From: Palaeococcus ferrophilus DSM 13482 | GTDB taxonomy: Archaea > Methanobacteriota_B > Thermococci > Thermococcales > Thermococcaceae | Direction: 5' to 3' | Length of the DNA: 64,000 nt | Assembly: GCF_000966265.1 (NCBI RefSeq) | Contig: NZ_LANF01000006.1 | Location: 146,130-210,129, forward strand | Shown: positions 35,235 through 44,017 of the stretch, in pieces | Position numbering within the stretch: the stretch's first letter is position 1 | Layout of the letters: each line of letters begins with the position of its first letter | The notes under the pieces: model-generated | Databases searched by the model: none | What the model was told of the DNA's origin: nothing | What the model saw: only the letters and a program-made list of their open reading frames with translations | Position numbers and translations under genes: made by a program

Positions 35235-36587
35235 ATGATACAACAATTTGTTGACAGGAAGAACGAACTCGATGCCCTCGAAAGGGCATGGAAAAGCGAA
35301 GGGTCAGAAATGATAGTTATCTACGGCAGGAGAAGAGTTGGCAAGACTGCTCTCACCCTCAGATTCATTGAGGGGAAGCCTGCGGTGTACTTTCTCGCCG
35401 ATGAAAGGGGGGAAGAAAACCTTGGGGAGTTCAGGAGGAAGGTAGCGGAGTTCTTTGACGATCCAGTGCTCGGGAGGTCGGACCTCGGCTGGCTTGAGCT
35501 TTTTGAATATCTTGCCAGAAAGGGTGAAAAGCTCGTCGTGGTGATTGACGAGCTCCCCTACATCGTAGAGCACGATAAGGCCTTTCCCTCGGTGCTCCAG
35601 AAAGCGTGGGATTCCCACCTTCAGGAATCCACCGTGAAACTCGTGCTCGTGGGGTCGTCCATAGGCATGATGGAGGACCTCCTCGGGTATAAAAGCCCTC
35701 TCTACGGCAGGAGGACGATGCAGATCGAGCTTAAACCGCTGAGATACTGGCACGTTAGGGAGTTCCTGCCGTCCTACTCGGAGGGGGACCTTATGAGGGT
35801 CTACGGTGCCGTTGACGGCATTCCCCTTTACCTCCGGCAGTTCAGGGATGAGCTAAGCTTTTGGGAAAACCTCGAAAACCTCATGCTTAGGAAGGAGAGC
35901 TTCCTCTACGCGGAGGCCGAGTTTCTTCTGAGGCAGGAGTTCAGGGAGCCGGCGAGATACTTCGCGATCCTGAGGGCGATATCGCTCGGAAAGACGAAGC
36001 ACGGAGAGATAGTGGACTACACGGGATTTGACAGGGGAGTGGTCTCGAAGTACCTCGACAACCTCGCCAAGATAAGGGTGGTCAGAAAGGTTTACCCTGC
36101 CTTTGAGCCGGAGAAGAGAAGGAACATGAGGTACGAGATGGCCGACAACTACTACGCCTTCTGGTTCCGCTTCGTCTATCCTAACAGGGAGCTCGTCGAA
36201 AGGGAACTCTACAGTGAAGCCTTGGAGGTTGTAAAGAGAGACTACGACCACTACATGGGCAGGGTGTTTGAAAAAGCCTCCCTCGACTTCCTGTGGAAGC
36301 GCTTCGCCTTCAAGCGTGCCGGAAGGTGGTGGGGTAGGAGAGAAGAAATCGACGTCGTGGGGCTCAAGGGTGGAACAGCCCACTTTTTTGAGGTAAAGTG
36401 GAAGGAATTGAAGGAGAGGGAAGCGAAGGGAATTCTAAAAGACCTTGAGAGGAAGGCGGAACTCGTAAACAAGCTGAAAGGTCTACCGAAGAGGTTTGGG
36501 CTGGTGGCGAGGAGAATCGAGGGGAAGGAGAGGCTCGCCGATGAGGGCTACTTGGTGTTCGACCTCAAAGACATGTTCAAGTCCTAA
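35235..36587 (+). CDS. Archaeal ATPase with C-terminal PD-(D/E)XK-like domain (copy B)
   Basis: A 450-residue paralogue of the protein at 31485. Walker A is GRRRVGKT at 31-38, Walker B LVVVIDELPYIVE near 105, a winged helix holds TGFDRGVVSKYLDNLAKI, and the nuclease-like end reads EEIDVVGLKGGTAHFFEV then KWKELKERE. Both copies close with a matching KERL...EGxLVxDL segment. The catalytic-looking Asp and ExK are kept, so the domain may be active. It ends four bases inside the convergent DUF763 gene. Confidence 0.83.
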   Translation: MIQQFVDRKNELDALERAWKSEGSEMIVIYGRRRVGKTALTLRFIEGKPAVYFLADERGEENLGEFRRKVAEFFDDPVLGRSDLGWLELFEYLARKGEKLVVVIDELPYIVEHDKAFPSVLQKAWDSHLQESTVKLVLVGSSIGMMEDLLGYKSPLYGRRTMQIELKPLRYWHVREFLPSYSEGDLMRVYGAVDGIPLYLRQFRDELSFWENLENLMLRKESFLYAEAEFLLRQEFREPARYFAILRAISLGKTKHGEIVDYTGFDRGVVSKYLDNLAKIRVVRKVYPAFEPEKRRNMRYEMADNYYAFWFRFVYPNRELVERELYSEALEVVKRDYDHYMGRVFEKASLDFLWKRFAFKRAGRWWGRREEIDVVGLKGGTAHFFEVKWKELKEREAKGILKDLERKAELVNKLKGLPKRFGLVARRIEGKERLADEGYLVFDLKDMFKS

Positions 36588-37729
36588 GTTGCCCTCTTCT
36601 CCCCCTCCGGAAACTTCCAGCTCTTTGTTATCTTTGTCACGTTCCTCACGAGGGCCTTCTCCTCGGGGTGCCTCGACACGAGTTCCTCCATGAATGAAAT
36701 CAGCTCGTCGTAGGCGGGCATGTCTACCGGGAAGGGCACATTATCCTTTCCACCGACGGCGTAGGTGAACTTGAAGGGGTCAGGCGGGTGGGTTACAGGA
36801 TCCTTCCAGCTCGGGTGGACGTCGTAGACCAGCTCAAGAACCAGCGAGAGCGCCCTGAGCGTGCTTGGCCCGAGGCCCTTCAGGAGCAGAAATTCCTCGT
36901 AGTTGCTAACACTTAACTCGCGGGCGAACTCCAGTGCTCTCTTGTTGAGCTCAAACCTTCCAAGGCTCTCGTAGCGCTTTATCATGTCCTTCTCCCACGG
37001 CTCCCTCGGCTTGTAGTAGACGAGCGGACGGTAGCCCTTCGCTATTGCCTTCAGGCTTTCGAGCTCCCGCTCTATCCTCTCCGGCCTCTCCTGGACAACG
37101 TCGAGGAGCGTCTTCTGGTACTCCCTAGCTTCCTTTGAGACGGTGTTGAGGGCGAACTCCCTCTCCAAACCTGCTATAGCCTTGTGGGGGTCGAGAATGA
37201 AGGTTTCACTATTAAACCAGTGAAAGCGCCTCGCCATCCTCTCCCGCTCGTTCATCCCCTGCTGTATTACCGCCCAGCTGCCCTCCTCGTCCAGGAAGAA
37301 GACGTGGTGGTAAAGCTGGTAGCCCGTTTGAAGCGCCACCGTGTCAACCTTCGCAACGAGCCGGGAAGTCCTCACGTATGGTTCTGGATTGAGGTCGTAG
37401 AGCTTCCCTATAGCCTTCAGCTCCTCCGGTGTTGCACGGCTCTTCTTTCCCTTTCCGCCGGCCGCTTTAAGGCCGAGCTCCTCCTTCCATAGGGTGTCCT
37501 TTATCATTCCGGCGGTTACCGTTGTAGAGCCCGATGAGTCCCAGTCCATGCCTATGACGTTGTTGAACGCTTGAAACCACACCGGGTCGGAGAGCCTCTC
37601 GAGGAGCCCCTTCGTCCCGTACTCCTCCACCGCGAGAAGGAGGACTAAGCGGGTTAGCTTCCTCATCCTCTGGGCGAGCCACGCTGGAACGTGCCCTCCA
37701 TGGAGCGGCAAATCAGCTACGTTCCTCAT
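36584..37729 (-). CDS. DUF763 family protein
   Basis: A 381-residue protein starting MRNVADLPLHGGHVPAWLAQ, the signature of DUF763, an archaeal and bacterial family without an assigned reaction. Conserved features include GMDWDSSGSTTVT, WFNSETFILDPHKAI, a helix-hairpin-helix-like LLLKGLGPSTLRALSLVLEL near 290 that suggests DNA contact, and DVHPSWKDP. I chose the ATG at 37729, which overlaps the stop of the radical SAM gene (ATGA), so the two are translationally coupled. Confidence 0.82.
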   Translation of the reverse strand: MRNVADLPLHGGHVPAWLAQRMRKLTRLVLLLAVEEYGTKGLLERLSDPVWFQAFNNVIGMDWDSSGSTTVTAGMIKDTLWKEELGLKAAGGKGKKSRATPEELKAIGKLYDLNPEPYVRTSRLVAKVDTVALQTGYQLYHHVFFLDEEGSWAVIQQGMNERERMARRFHWFNSETFILDPHKAIAGLEREFALNTVSKEAREYQKTLLDVVQERPERIERELESLKAIAKGYRPLVYYKPREPWEKDMIKRYESLGRFELNKRALEFARELSVSNYEEFLLLKGLGPSTLRALSLVLELVYDVHPSWKDPVTHPPDPFKFTYAVGGKDNVPFPVDMPAYDELISFMEELVSRHPEEKALVRNVTKITKSWKFPEGEKRAT

Positions 37730-38523
37730 ACCCTCACCATCTCCCATCCTCCCCGGTGGATTTCTATTCCCTCGCTCCTAACCCCGAGGCGCTTTATCGT
37801 CTCCTTCAGCCCTTCCACGAACTTCCAGAACTTTTCATCGTCCGTGAGTACGGTGTAGCTCTCGGGAAAGTGCTCCCTAAGGAGCTCCCTGAAAGCCCTC
37901 CCTGCCGCCCTCAGGTTGAGCACCTCGAAAAAGTAGCTCCCCACGAAGTCCCTGCTCTCCCTCACGAGCTCCTCCACGTCCGTTATCCCTGGAATTATGG
38001 GGCTCACAAAGGCGTAGGTTTCTATGCCCTCCTCGTGGAGGACCTTGAGCGCGCTCAGCCTCGCCTTAAGGGTGGGCGTGAGCGGCTCTATGAGCATCTT
38101 CTCCCTCCCCTCGAAGGTGTTGAGCGTGAGCCCCACCTCCACCGAGGGAAACCGCTTTAGAACGTCAACGTCCCTCGTAACGAGGGGACTCTTTGTGAGG
38201 ATGCTGAGTTTGTTCCTTTTGTCCATCTTTTCGAGCACCCTTCTCGTGAGCTTGAGGCGGGCCTCGAGGGGCTGGTAGGGGTCGCTCACCGTGGACATCA
38301 CCACCTCCCCCCTAACGTGCCTCGCCGCCAGCTCGGGAGCGTTTCTCTTGACCTCCACCCACTCCCCCCACTCACCGTAGGGCTTCCACCGGCAGAGAAA
38401 GCGCGCGTAGCAGTATTTGCAGGCGAAGGCGCACCCAACGTACTGGTTTACCACCCAGTCCACGCCCGGGATTTTGGAGCGGGTGTAGAGCGTTTTCGCA
38501 TCCCTCTCGATGACGCGCACCAT
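37726..38523 (-). CDS. Radical SAM protein, SPL (spore photoproduct lyase-like) family
   Basis: A 265-residue radical SAM enzyme. The cluster motif CAFACKYC is near residues 32-39; VMSTVSDPYQPLEARLKLTR and ILTKSPLVTRDVDVL follow, as in the archaeal SplB-related group often called DNA repair photolyase-like. A TIM-barrel core is likely; no extra cluster domain is visible. Coupling to a DUF763 protein with a DNA-binding-like helix pair hints at nucleic-acid work, but the reaction is unknown. Confidence 0.85.
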   Translation of the reverse strand: MVRVIERDAKTLYTRSKIPGVDWVVNQYVGCAFACKYCYARFLCRWKPYGEWGEWVEVKRNAPELAARHVRGEVVMSTVSDPYQPLEARLKLTRRVLEKMDKRNKLSILTKSPLVTRDVDVLKRFPSVEVGLTLNTFEGREKMLIEPLTPTLKARLSALKVLHEEGIETYAFVSPIIPGITDVEELVRESRDFVGSYFFEVLNLRAAGRAFRELLREHFPESYTVLTDDEKFWKFVEGLKETIKRLGVRSEGIEIHRGGWEMVRV

Positions 38524-38570
38524 GATCTCATGTCGGAAACGCTTTTATTAAAGGCTTCCTACTTTCGGCC

Positions 38571-40193
38571 ATGAAGTGGCTCCCCCCGATAATCATCCTC
38601 CTGCTCCTCCTTCCATCCGCTACCGCCTCAACCGTCGTGCTCAGCTCGGACCAGGACGAGGGGATAGCGCGCTATCTGGCGAACCATTTGAACGCGACCC
38701 TCGTGGTTATCCCCTGGGGAAGCGAGGACGAGAGGTACCTTGAGGAGATCAGGGTTTTAAACCCCGACGAGCTCATAATCGTCGGGGGTCCCTACGCCGT
38801 TCCGCCGCTCTTTGAGGTCGGGAACTTCAAACGCTACGGCGGGAAGGACAGGGTCGAGACGGCTAAGATAATCCTCCGCGACTTCTTCAACCTCGACAAT
38901 CCGGAAACTATAGTTCTCTACCCCTCCCGTGAGGAGGTGAAGGAGTTCACAGGGAAGGGAGGGGAATGGGAGCTCGTCCCCGCAAACACGAGCGTCGCGC
39001 TGAGATGGGCCCCCCTGATCGAGAACGAGCTTCCCGCGGGGGAGGGGGAGAGAAGGGTCTTCATCGGCAACGTCGAGAACAACCCCGCGATGAACGCCAT
39101 GTGGCCGGGGGAACTGCCGGAAGTGTACTCCCTCTACCCCTCCATAATCGTGGCCAACGGTACGCTGTTCATAACCGGAACCGACCAGAACCTTCCCCTC
39201 ATCGGTCGCTACTTCGAGGGGAATACTCGCTTCGAGAGGACCGATTTAGTCGTCTTCCTTTCCCTTCTGGCTTTTCTCACCCTCGTATCGCTTCCCTTCG
39301 TAAACGACCGCAGGTGGCTTGGAGCCTCGTTCCTCGTGGTGACCCTCTTCGTCCTCTACAACATCCACGCCTTCAGGCTTGCCTGGGATACGCTCTTCGT
39401 TTACATGGATGGGGCGCTCTCCCTCCTCAGTTCCGGGACCTACGAGACCGTTGTCGGAAGCAGGGGCTTCCCGGGCCTGAGCTACGCCCTCCTCGTTGCT
39501 TTCAAGCTCTTCGGGGTTAGGATAGAGGCCGCGGTTCTCTACCAAATCCTCCTCCTCTTCATCACCGCCCTCGCCCTGCACCTGCACTTCAAGAGGGGCC
39601 CGCTCTCCACGATGGCGCTCCTGTTGTTCCTTGCCCTCCCGCTGTTCAGAGAGTACGTCCTGACGGTTTCGACGGAGCTCACGTTCATAGCGCTCCTCCT
39701 CCTTTCGCTTGCCCTTCTCCGGCGCCTTCCTTTAGTGGCATCGCTCCCGAGTGCCCTCGCCTCAATAGTTAGGGCCCAGGCACTCCTACTTCCGGTGGTC
39801 GCGCTGATGAGGCGGGAGCGGAAGGTGCTCTTCTACTCCGCCCTCTCCCTCGCCCTCTACGCCCTCCTCTACTCCCTCGCCGGAAACGGTTTTGAGGGCT
39901 ACGTTGTCGAAATCTCGGCCAAAGGGCTTACCGCTCAAACGGTGCTCTCGAACCTCTCCTTCTACCTGCCGTCCATCGTGAAGTACATTCCCATCCCCGC
40001 GGTCCTCCTAATGTACTTCTCACTCAGAGGAGAGCTCAAACCGGGAGAAACACTCGTGCTTGGGGTTGTCTACCTCCTCCTTCCCCTCCTGTGGGTCGCC
40101 CAGGATGAGCGCTACCTTCTTCCGGGCCTTCTCCTCCTGCTCCTCGCCGCTCTGGAGCCGCTCGACAGGACGGAGAAACCTGTGGAAGGTTAA
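38571..40193 (+). CDS. Membrane protein with N-terminal cell-wall-binding-repeat-2-like domain
   Basis: A 540-residue two-part protein. After a signal segment (residues 1-19) comes a roughly 200-residue outside domain with IIVGGPYAVPPLF and YGGKDRVETAKII, the pattern of cell wall binding repeat 2, normally found in surface proteins. From about residue 222 on the chain has around ten membrane segments, resembling the membrane core of GT-C glycosyltransferases (FRLAWDTLFVYMDGALSLL, RAQALLLPVV) though the catalytic motif is not certain. A TATA-like CTTTTATTAAAGG stands about 25 bases before the ATG. Confidence 0.6.
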   Translation: MKWLPPIIILLLLLPSATASTVVLSSDQDEGIARYLANHLNATLVVIPWGSEDERYLEEIRVLNPDELIIVGGPYAVPPLFEVGNFKRYGGKDRVETAKIILRDFFNLDNPETIVLYPSREEVKEFTGKGGEWELVPANTSVALRWAPLIENELPAGEGERRVFIGNVENNPAMNAMWPGELPEVYSLYPSIIVANGTLFITGTDQNLPLIGRYFEGNTRFERTDLVVFLSLLAFLTLVSLPFVNDRRWLGASFLVVTLFVLYNIHAFRLAWDTLFVYMDGALSLLSSGTYETVVGSRGFPGLSYALLVAFKLFGVRIEAAVLYQILLLFITALALHLHFKRGPLSTMALLLFLALPLFREYVLTVSTELTFIALLLLSLALLRRLPLVASLPSALASIVRAQALLLPVVALMRRERKVLFYSALSLALYALLYSLAGNGFEGYVVEISAKGLTAQTVLSNLSFYLPSIVKYIPIPAVLLMYFSLRGELKPGETLVLGVVYLLLPLLWVAQDERYLLPGLLLLLLAALEPLDRTEKPVEG

Positions 40194-40312
40194 TTTGCGC
40201 CCAGTCCCTGCCGTTCAAAGGGGGAAGCAAACTGACGAACCCAGGAGGAAAAGTTATAGCGTGACAACGATAGTGTTTTATTCCCCCTTTACCCTATTCC
40301 TCCGGTGGTGCT

Positions 40313-40891
40313 ATGAATCACGAGGGGTTTCTTGAGGTCATAACCGGGCCAATGTTTGCCGGCAAAACGACGGAGCTCATAAAGCGCGTTGAGAGGCAGA
40401 TTTTCGCCAAGAGGAAGGCGGCTTTGTTCAAACCATCCATAGACACCCGCTATTCCGAAGACCACGTGGTGGCCCACAACGGGCTGAGGTACGAAGCTTA
40501 CATAGTCCCCACGACGGAGGAGGGCGTGAAAAAAATCGTTGACCTGACGAAGGAGGAGGGGTACGAAGTCATAGGCATTGATGAGGTGCAGTTCTTCCAT
40601 CCTTCCATCGTCGAGGCCCTCAACGAACTGGCGGATGAGGGCGTCTACGTGATAGCATCGGGCTTAAACCTCGACTTCAAGGGGGAGCCATTTGATGTAA
40701 CGCGCGAACTCCTCGTCAGAGCGGACAACGTGGTCTACCTGACGGCGGTTTGCACGGTCTGTGGAAGGCCAGCAACACGGAGTCAGCGCCTCATAGATGG
40801 AAAGCCCGCCCCGAAGGATTCTCCCGTGATACTTGTTGGGGGAAGGGAGAGCTACGAAGCAAGATGCAGACTCCACCACGAGGTGATTTGA
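40313..40891 (+). CDS. tdk: Thymidine kinase, type II
   Basis: A 192-residue enzyme that phosphorylates thymidine for the salvage route to dTTP. Walker A is GPMFAGKTT at 14-22, the Walker B/lasso DEVQFF near 90, and a structural zinc site CTVCGRPATRSQR near 145 with a late CRLHH. These fit the tetrameric type II fold. CGGTGG precedes the ATG. The next gene starts immediately after its stop. Confidence 0.94.
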   Translation: MNHEGFLEVITGPMFAGKTTELIKRVERQIFAKRKAALFKPSIDTRYSEDHVVAHNGLRYEAYIVPTTEEGVKKIVDLTKEEGYEVIGIDEVQFFHPSIVEALNELADEGVYVIASGLNLDFKGEPFDVTRELLVRADNVVYLTAVCTVCGRPATRSQRLIDGKPAPKDSPVILVGGRESYEARCRLHHEVI

Positions 40892-41239
40892 GTGAAAGCG
40901 AGGATAAGGGAGCGGTTCAAGTTCGAGGCGGCCCACGCCGTGAAAATAGGCGGAAACACGGAGGAAATTCACGGCCACACGTTCAGGCTCGAGGTTACGG
41001 TGGAGGGAGGCATTGAGAGGGGCTACGTCATGGACTTCCTTGAGCTCAGGGCACTGGTTGAGGAAATCCTCGCCCGGCTCGACCACAGAAATCTCAATTC
41101 GCTATTCGAGAACCCCACGACCGAAAACATCGCCCTCTGGATCGCGGAGAGGGTCTCGAAGGGGCTCCCTGAGGGTGTGGCCCTCAAACGGCTCGTCCTA
41201 TGGGAGGGCGATGAGAACGGCGTTGAGCTGGAGTTTTAG
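40892..41239 (+). CDS. 6-pyruvoyl-tetrahydropterin synthase family protein without the usual Cys
   Basis: A 115-residue T-fold protein. Zinc ligands are visible as FEAAHAV and HGHTF, with the late Glu in RLVLWEGDENG, so the fold and metal site are intact. QueD-type enzymes need a Cys four residues before HGH; here the sequence is GGNTEEIHGH, with Thr-Glu-Glu instead, reminiscent of PTPS-III-like variants that use Glu. The product may be a pterin intermediate other than queuosine precursors. It begins at a GTG directly after the tdk stop. Confidence 0.75.
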   Translation: MKARIRERFKFEAAHAVKIGGNTEEIHGHTFRLEVTVEGGIERGYVMDFLELRALVEEILARLDHRNLNSLFENPTTENIALWIAERVSKGLPEGVALKRLVLWEGDENGVELEF

Positions 41240-41283
41240 AAACTTTTTTAAACTTTTTAGGGCAGTCTAATTCGGGAGAGGGC

Positions 41284-42072
41284 ATGGCGGCGGTTGAAGC
41301 GAGGGACGTGAGCATATACTATGAGGGGCAGAAGGCCGTTGAGGGGGTTAGCTTTACCCTTGAGGAGGGTGAGACGCTGCTCCTCCTCGGGCCGAACGGA
41401 GCGGGAAAGACCACGCTCCTGCGCACGGTCGGAGGTTTTCACAGGGAGTACCGCGGTGAGCTCAAGGTTTTTGGACTCTCCCCCGGGGACGCGGGCGAGT
41501 TCGTGGTGTACGTTCCCCAGAGCTTCAGCCTCAACGAGAGGGTGCCCCTCAGGGCTAGGGACGTTGTGGCGATGGGGAGACTCTACAGAAGGGGTTTTGT
41601 CCATTTTCGTATTGGAAAGGCGCTCATTGAGCGGGCGCTCGAGGTGCTTGACTTCGTTGGTCTTAGCGAGGTGGCGGATAAGCCCTTCAGCGAGTTGAGC
41701 GGCGGGCAGAAGCAACGCGTGCTCCTTGCGAGGGCCCTCCTTTCAAAACCCCGTCTCCTCCTCCTGGATGAGCCGCTCTCGGCACTCGACCCCTCCGCCA
41801 GGGCTGATGTTGTGGCGGTTTTGGGGAAGATTAAGAGGGAGATGGGGGTTACGATGATGATAACCACCCACGATGTGAACCCGCTTGCAGAGCTCGGAGA
41901 CAAGGTGATGCTCCTCAACAGGCGCCTGGTGGCCTTTGGAAGCCCCGACGAGGTGCTGAGGGACGAGATCATAGCGAGAGTTTACGGGCCGCTGGCGAGG
42001 GCGATACGCCTGGAGGAGAGGTTCTACTGCATAATAGGGGATACCCACCTCCACGGGAGGGAGGGGAGATGA
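41284..42072 (+). CDS. Metal ABC transporter ATP-binding protein (ZnuC-like)
   Basis: A 262-residue ABC ATPase. Walker A GPNGAGKTT is at 38-46, signature LSGGQKQR near 138, Walker B LLLLDEPLSALD near 157, H loop TTHDVNPLAELG near 195. The family imports Zn or Mn with a membrane partner; the next gene, overlapping by four bases, is that partner. TATA-like TTTTTAAAC lies about 35 bases upstream. No periplasmic-type binding protein is encoded next to it. Confidence 0.88.
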   Translation: MAAVEARDVSIYYEGQKAVEGVSFTLEEGETLLLLGPNGAGKTTLLRTVGGFHREYRGELKVFGLSPGDAGEFVVYVPQSFSLNERVPLRARDVVAMGRLYRRGFVHFRIGKALIERALEVLDFVGLSEVADKPFSELSGGQKQRVLLARALLSKPRLLLLDEPLSALDPSARADVVAVLGKIKREMGVTMMITTHDVNPLAELGDKVMLLNRRLVAFGSPDEVLRDEIIARVYGPLARAIRLEERFYCIIGDTHLHGREGR

Positions 42073-42890
42073 TACCGGAGTACGTTCTGAGGGCCCTCCT
42101 TGCGGGCTTCATGATAAGCGCGCTCCTCGGACTCCTCAGCCCCCTCATAAACATGAAGGGGCTCGCCTTCCTGACCCATGCGACTTTCCACTCCCTCCTC
42201 TTCGGGGCAGTTCTCGGCATGATACTCGGCCTTATAATCGGTAACATGGGGGTAATAGTGGCGGTTGCCCTCGTCGTTACCCTCTTGGTTGTCGTTCTCA
42301 TAGCGGTGCTCGAGGACAGGGGCTTCTCGAGCGACGCCGCGGTTGGAATAGTGTCGAGCTTCGTTGCAGGACTGACCGTCCTAGGCTTCGGCGTGCTCTA
42401 CAAGGTTATGGCGACGAGGCCCTACTTTGCACTCTCCTCGAGCATAGTCTCATACCTCACGGGGGAGGTTTTCCTCATAACGCTCGCCGACCTGGAGGCC
42501 CTCATAATCGGCGGGGCCCTCGTGTTCTTCCTGATGGCCTTCCTCTACAGGGACTTCCTCTACGTAAGCTTTGACCCCGAGGGTGTGGAGAGCCACGGGG
42601 GGAGTGTCAGAGCATACCTCATGCTCCTCTATGTCATCGTGGGTGTTATCGGCGCACTGATAGTCAAAACAGTTGGTCTAATAACCCTTCAGGTCATAGC
42701 GGTTCTGCCCGGCGCTATAGCCCTCATGCTCAGCGACGACCTCAGGAAGATCCTGGGCATAAGCATCTTCCTCACCCTCGGAGTTGAGATCTCCTCCATC
42801 CTGCTCGCCTACGTCACGAACATCCCGCCCAGCGGAATTGCCACCATAATCCTCGGCCTCATCTACGGGGCGGTTCTCTTAAAGCGTTAA
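42069..42890 (+). CDS. Metal ABC transporter permease (ZnuB-like)
   Basis: A 273-residue membrane protein with eight or nine segments, of the ABC-3 type that moves Zn, Mn or Fe. MIPEYVLRALLAGFMISALL opens it, and FLTHATFHSLLFGAVLG and VGLITLQVIAVLPGAIA are the conserved loops that contact the ATPase and line the path. The ATG overlaps the ATPase stop (ATGA). The substrate metal cannot be fixed without the binding protein. Confidence 0.88.
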   Translation: MIPEYVLRALLAGFMISALLGLLSPLINMKGLAFLTHATFHSLLFGAVLGMILGLIIGNMGVIVAVALVVTLLVVVLIAVLEDRGFSSDAAVGIVSSFVAGLTVLGFGVLYKVMATRPYFALSSSIVSYLTGEVFLITLADLEALIIGGALVFFLMAFLYRDFLYVSFDPEGVESHGGSVRAYLMLLYVIVGVIGALIVKTVGLITLQVIAVLPGAIALMLSDDLRKILGISIFLTLGVEISSILLAYVTNIPPSGIATIILGLIYGAVLLKR

Positions 42891-42938
42891 GCTAAAAGCT
42901 TATAAGCGTTCGTCGAAATACTATAACCCGGTGTAAGG

Positions 42939-43739
42939 ATGAGCAACGGGAAGTATCTCGAGGCGCTCATAGAGGGCGGGATAAACCTTGCGGAGAAGGT
43001 GGGGGCGCGGGCCATAGTCGTCATGACGCCCATAGAGCCCGACGCCATCAGCACGGACCTCCCGGTGGTTATAATAGGTTCCTCCTTTATGAGACAGGGC
43101 AACAGGGTATTCCTTCCTCTCTCCCCTGCCCTCGGCCTCAAGAACGTCCTCAACATAATCACCGCCTACCTCCTAGACAACGACTTCATCTCCGAAGGAG
43201 ACAGCTTCGTTTACATCACCCCGGACTCCGTCGGGATAAAGGAGGCCCGAAAGGGAAGCATCCTCAAGAAGGCCTTTTTCACAAGCCACCAGAGCGTTTT
43301 CCAGAGCCTCCTCGACATAGTCATCGAGCTCGCCACCGAGGGACGCGAGGGGAAGCCCGTTGGGGCGCTCTTCGTTCTCGGCGACACGCGGAACGTCCAG
43401 AGGCACTCCCACCAGATGGTGCCCAACCCGTTCAAGGGGCACAACCTGAACGTCCTGGAAAAGAGAACCAAGGAGATAATAAAGGAGTTCGCCTTCCTCG
43501 ACGGGGCGTTTCTCATAGCCAAAAACGGTCGCGTGATGGCAGCGGGGCGTTACCTTGACGTTGACGCCAAAAAACTTGGAGTGGAGGTGCCGCAGGGTCT
43601 TGGGAGCAGGCACATAGCCGCGGCAGGGATAACGAAGGTGACCAAGGCCATAGCCATAACCCTATCGGAGAGCGGCGTAATCCGCATATTCCGGGACGGT
43701 GAGATGATCCTCGAATACAACCCGAGGATCGTTTACTGA
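42939..43739 (+). CDS. dacZ: Diadenylate cyclase DacZ
   Basis: A 266-residue archaeal cyclase that makes c-di-AMP from two ATP. The DAC domain fills the C-terminal half: DGAFLIAKNGRVMAAGRYLD and GLGSRHIAAAGITKVTKAIAI hold the DGA and RH-type motifs. The N-terminal half is the extra domain typical of euryarchaeal members. CTTATAAGCG near 42898-42907 is the TATA box; GGTGTAAGG precedes the ATG. c-di-AMP controls osmotic balance in haloarchaea; the role here is inferred. Confidence 0.9.
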   Translation: MSNGKYLEALIEGGINLAEKVGARAIVVMTPIEPDAISTDLPVVIIGSSFMRQGNRVFLPLSPALGLKNVLNIITAYLLDNDFISEGDSFVYITPDSVGIKEARKGSILKKAFFTSHQSVFQSLLDIVIELATEGREGKPVGALFVLGDTRNVQRHSHQMVPNPFKGHNLNVLEKRTKEIIKEFAFLDGAFLIAKNGRVMAAGRYLDVDAKKLGVEVPQGLGSRHIAAAGITKVTKAIAITLSESGVIRIFRDGEMILEYNPRIVY

Positions 43740-44005
43740 TGCTTGATGTGCGGTTTTCCTATGGCTATCGTGAATCCCCTGAAGGAATCGTCCTTCCTGT
43801 TGAACTCTATGGCCAGCGGGAGGTCGAACTCCTCGCTTATCACGATTCTAACGATCCTCGCCCTTGAGTGCTCGTTGAGGTAGTTCTCCTTGAGTTGCTC
43901 GTAGTTCTCTATGACCTCGTTGACGCTCTCCTCGTGCATGGAGTACATTTCCCGGGAGTAGTTGCTGTGTTCGCGTATTGATTTGATTACCTCTTCCTTA
44001 TCCAA
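43733..44005 (-). CDS. Small acidic helical protein, function unknown
   Basis: Not recognised. A 90-residue protein (MDKEEVIKSIREHSNYSREM start) with a long charged helix followed by a small strand region (RIVRIVISEEFDLPLAIEFN, GFTIAIGKPHIKHQ). It ends seven bases inside dacZ on the opposite strand and lies 12 bases after the phosphoribosyltransferase gene, so it is probably cotranscribed with that gene. GGGAGTGGGAGT upstream can serve as ribosome site. Confidence 0.65.
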   Translation of the reverse strand: MDKEEVIKSIREHSNYSREMYSMHEESVNEVIENYEQLKENYLNEHSRARIVRIVISEEFDLPLAIEFNRKDDSFRGFTIAIGKPHIKHQ

Positions 44006-44017
44006 ACTCCCACTCCC

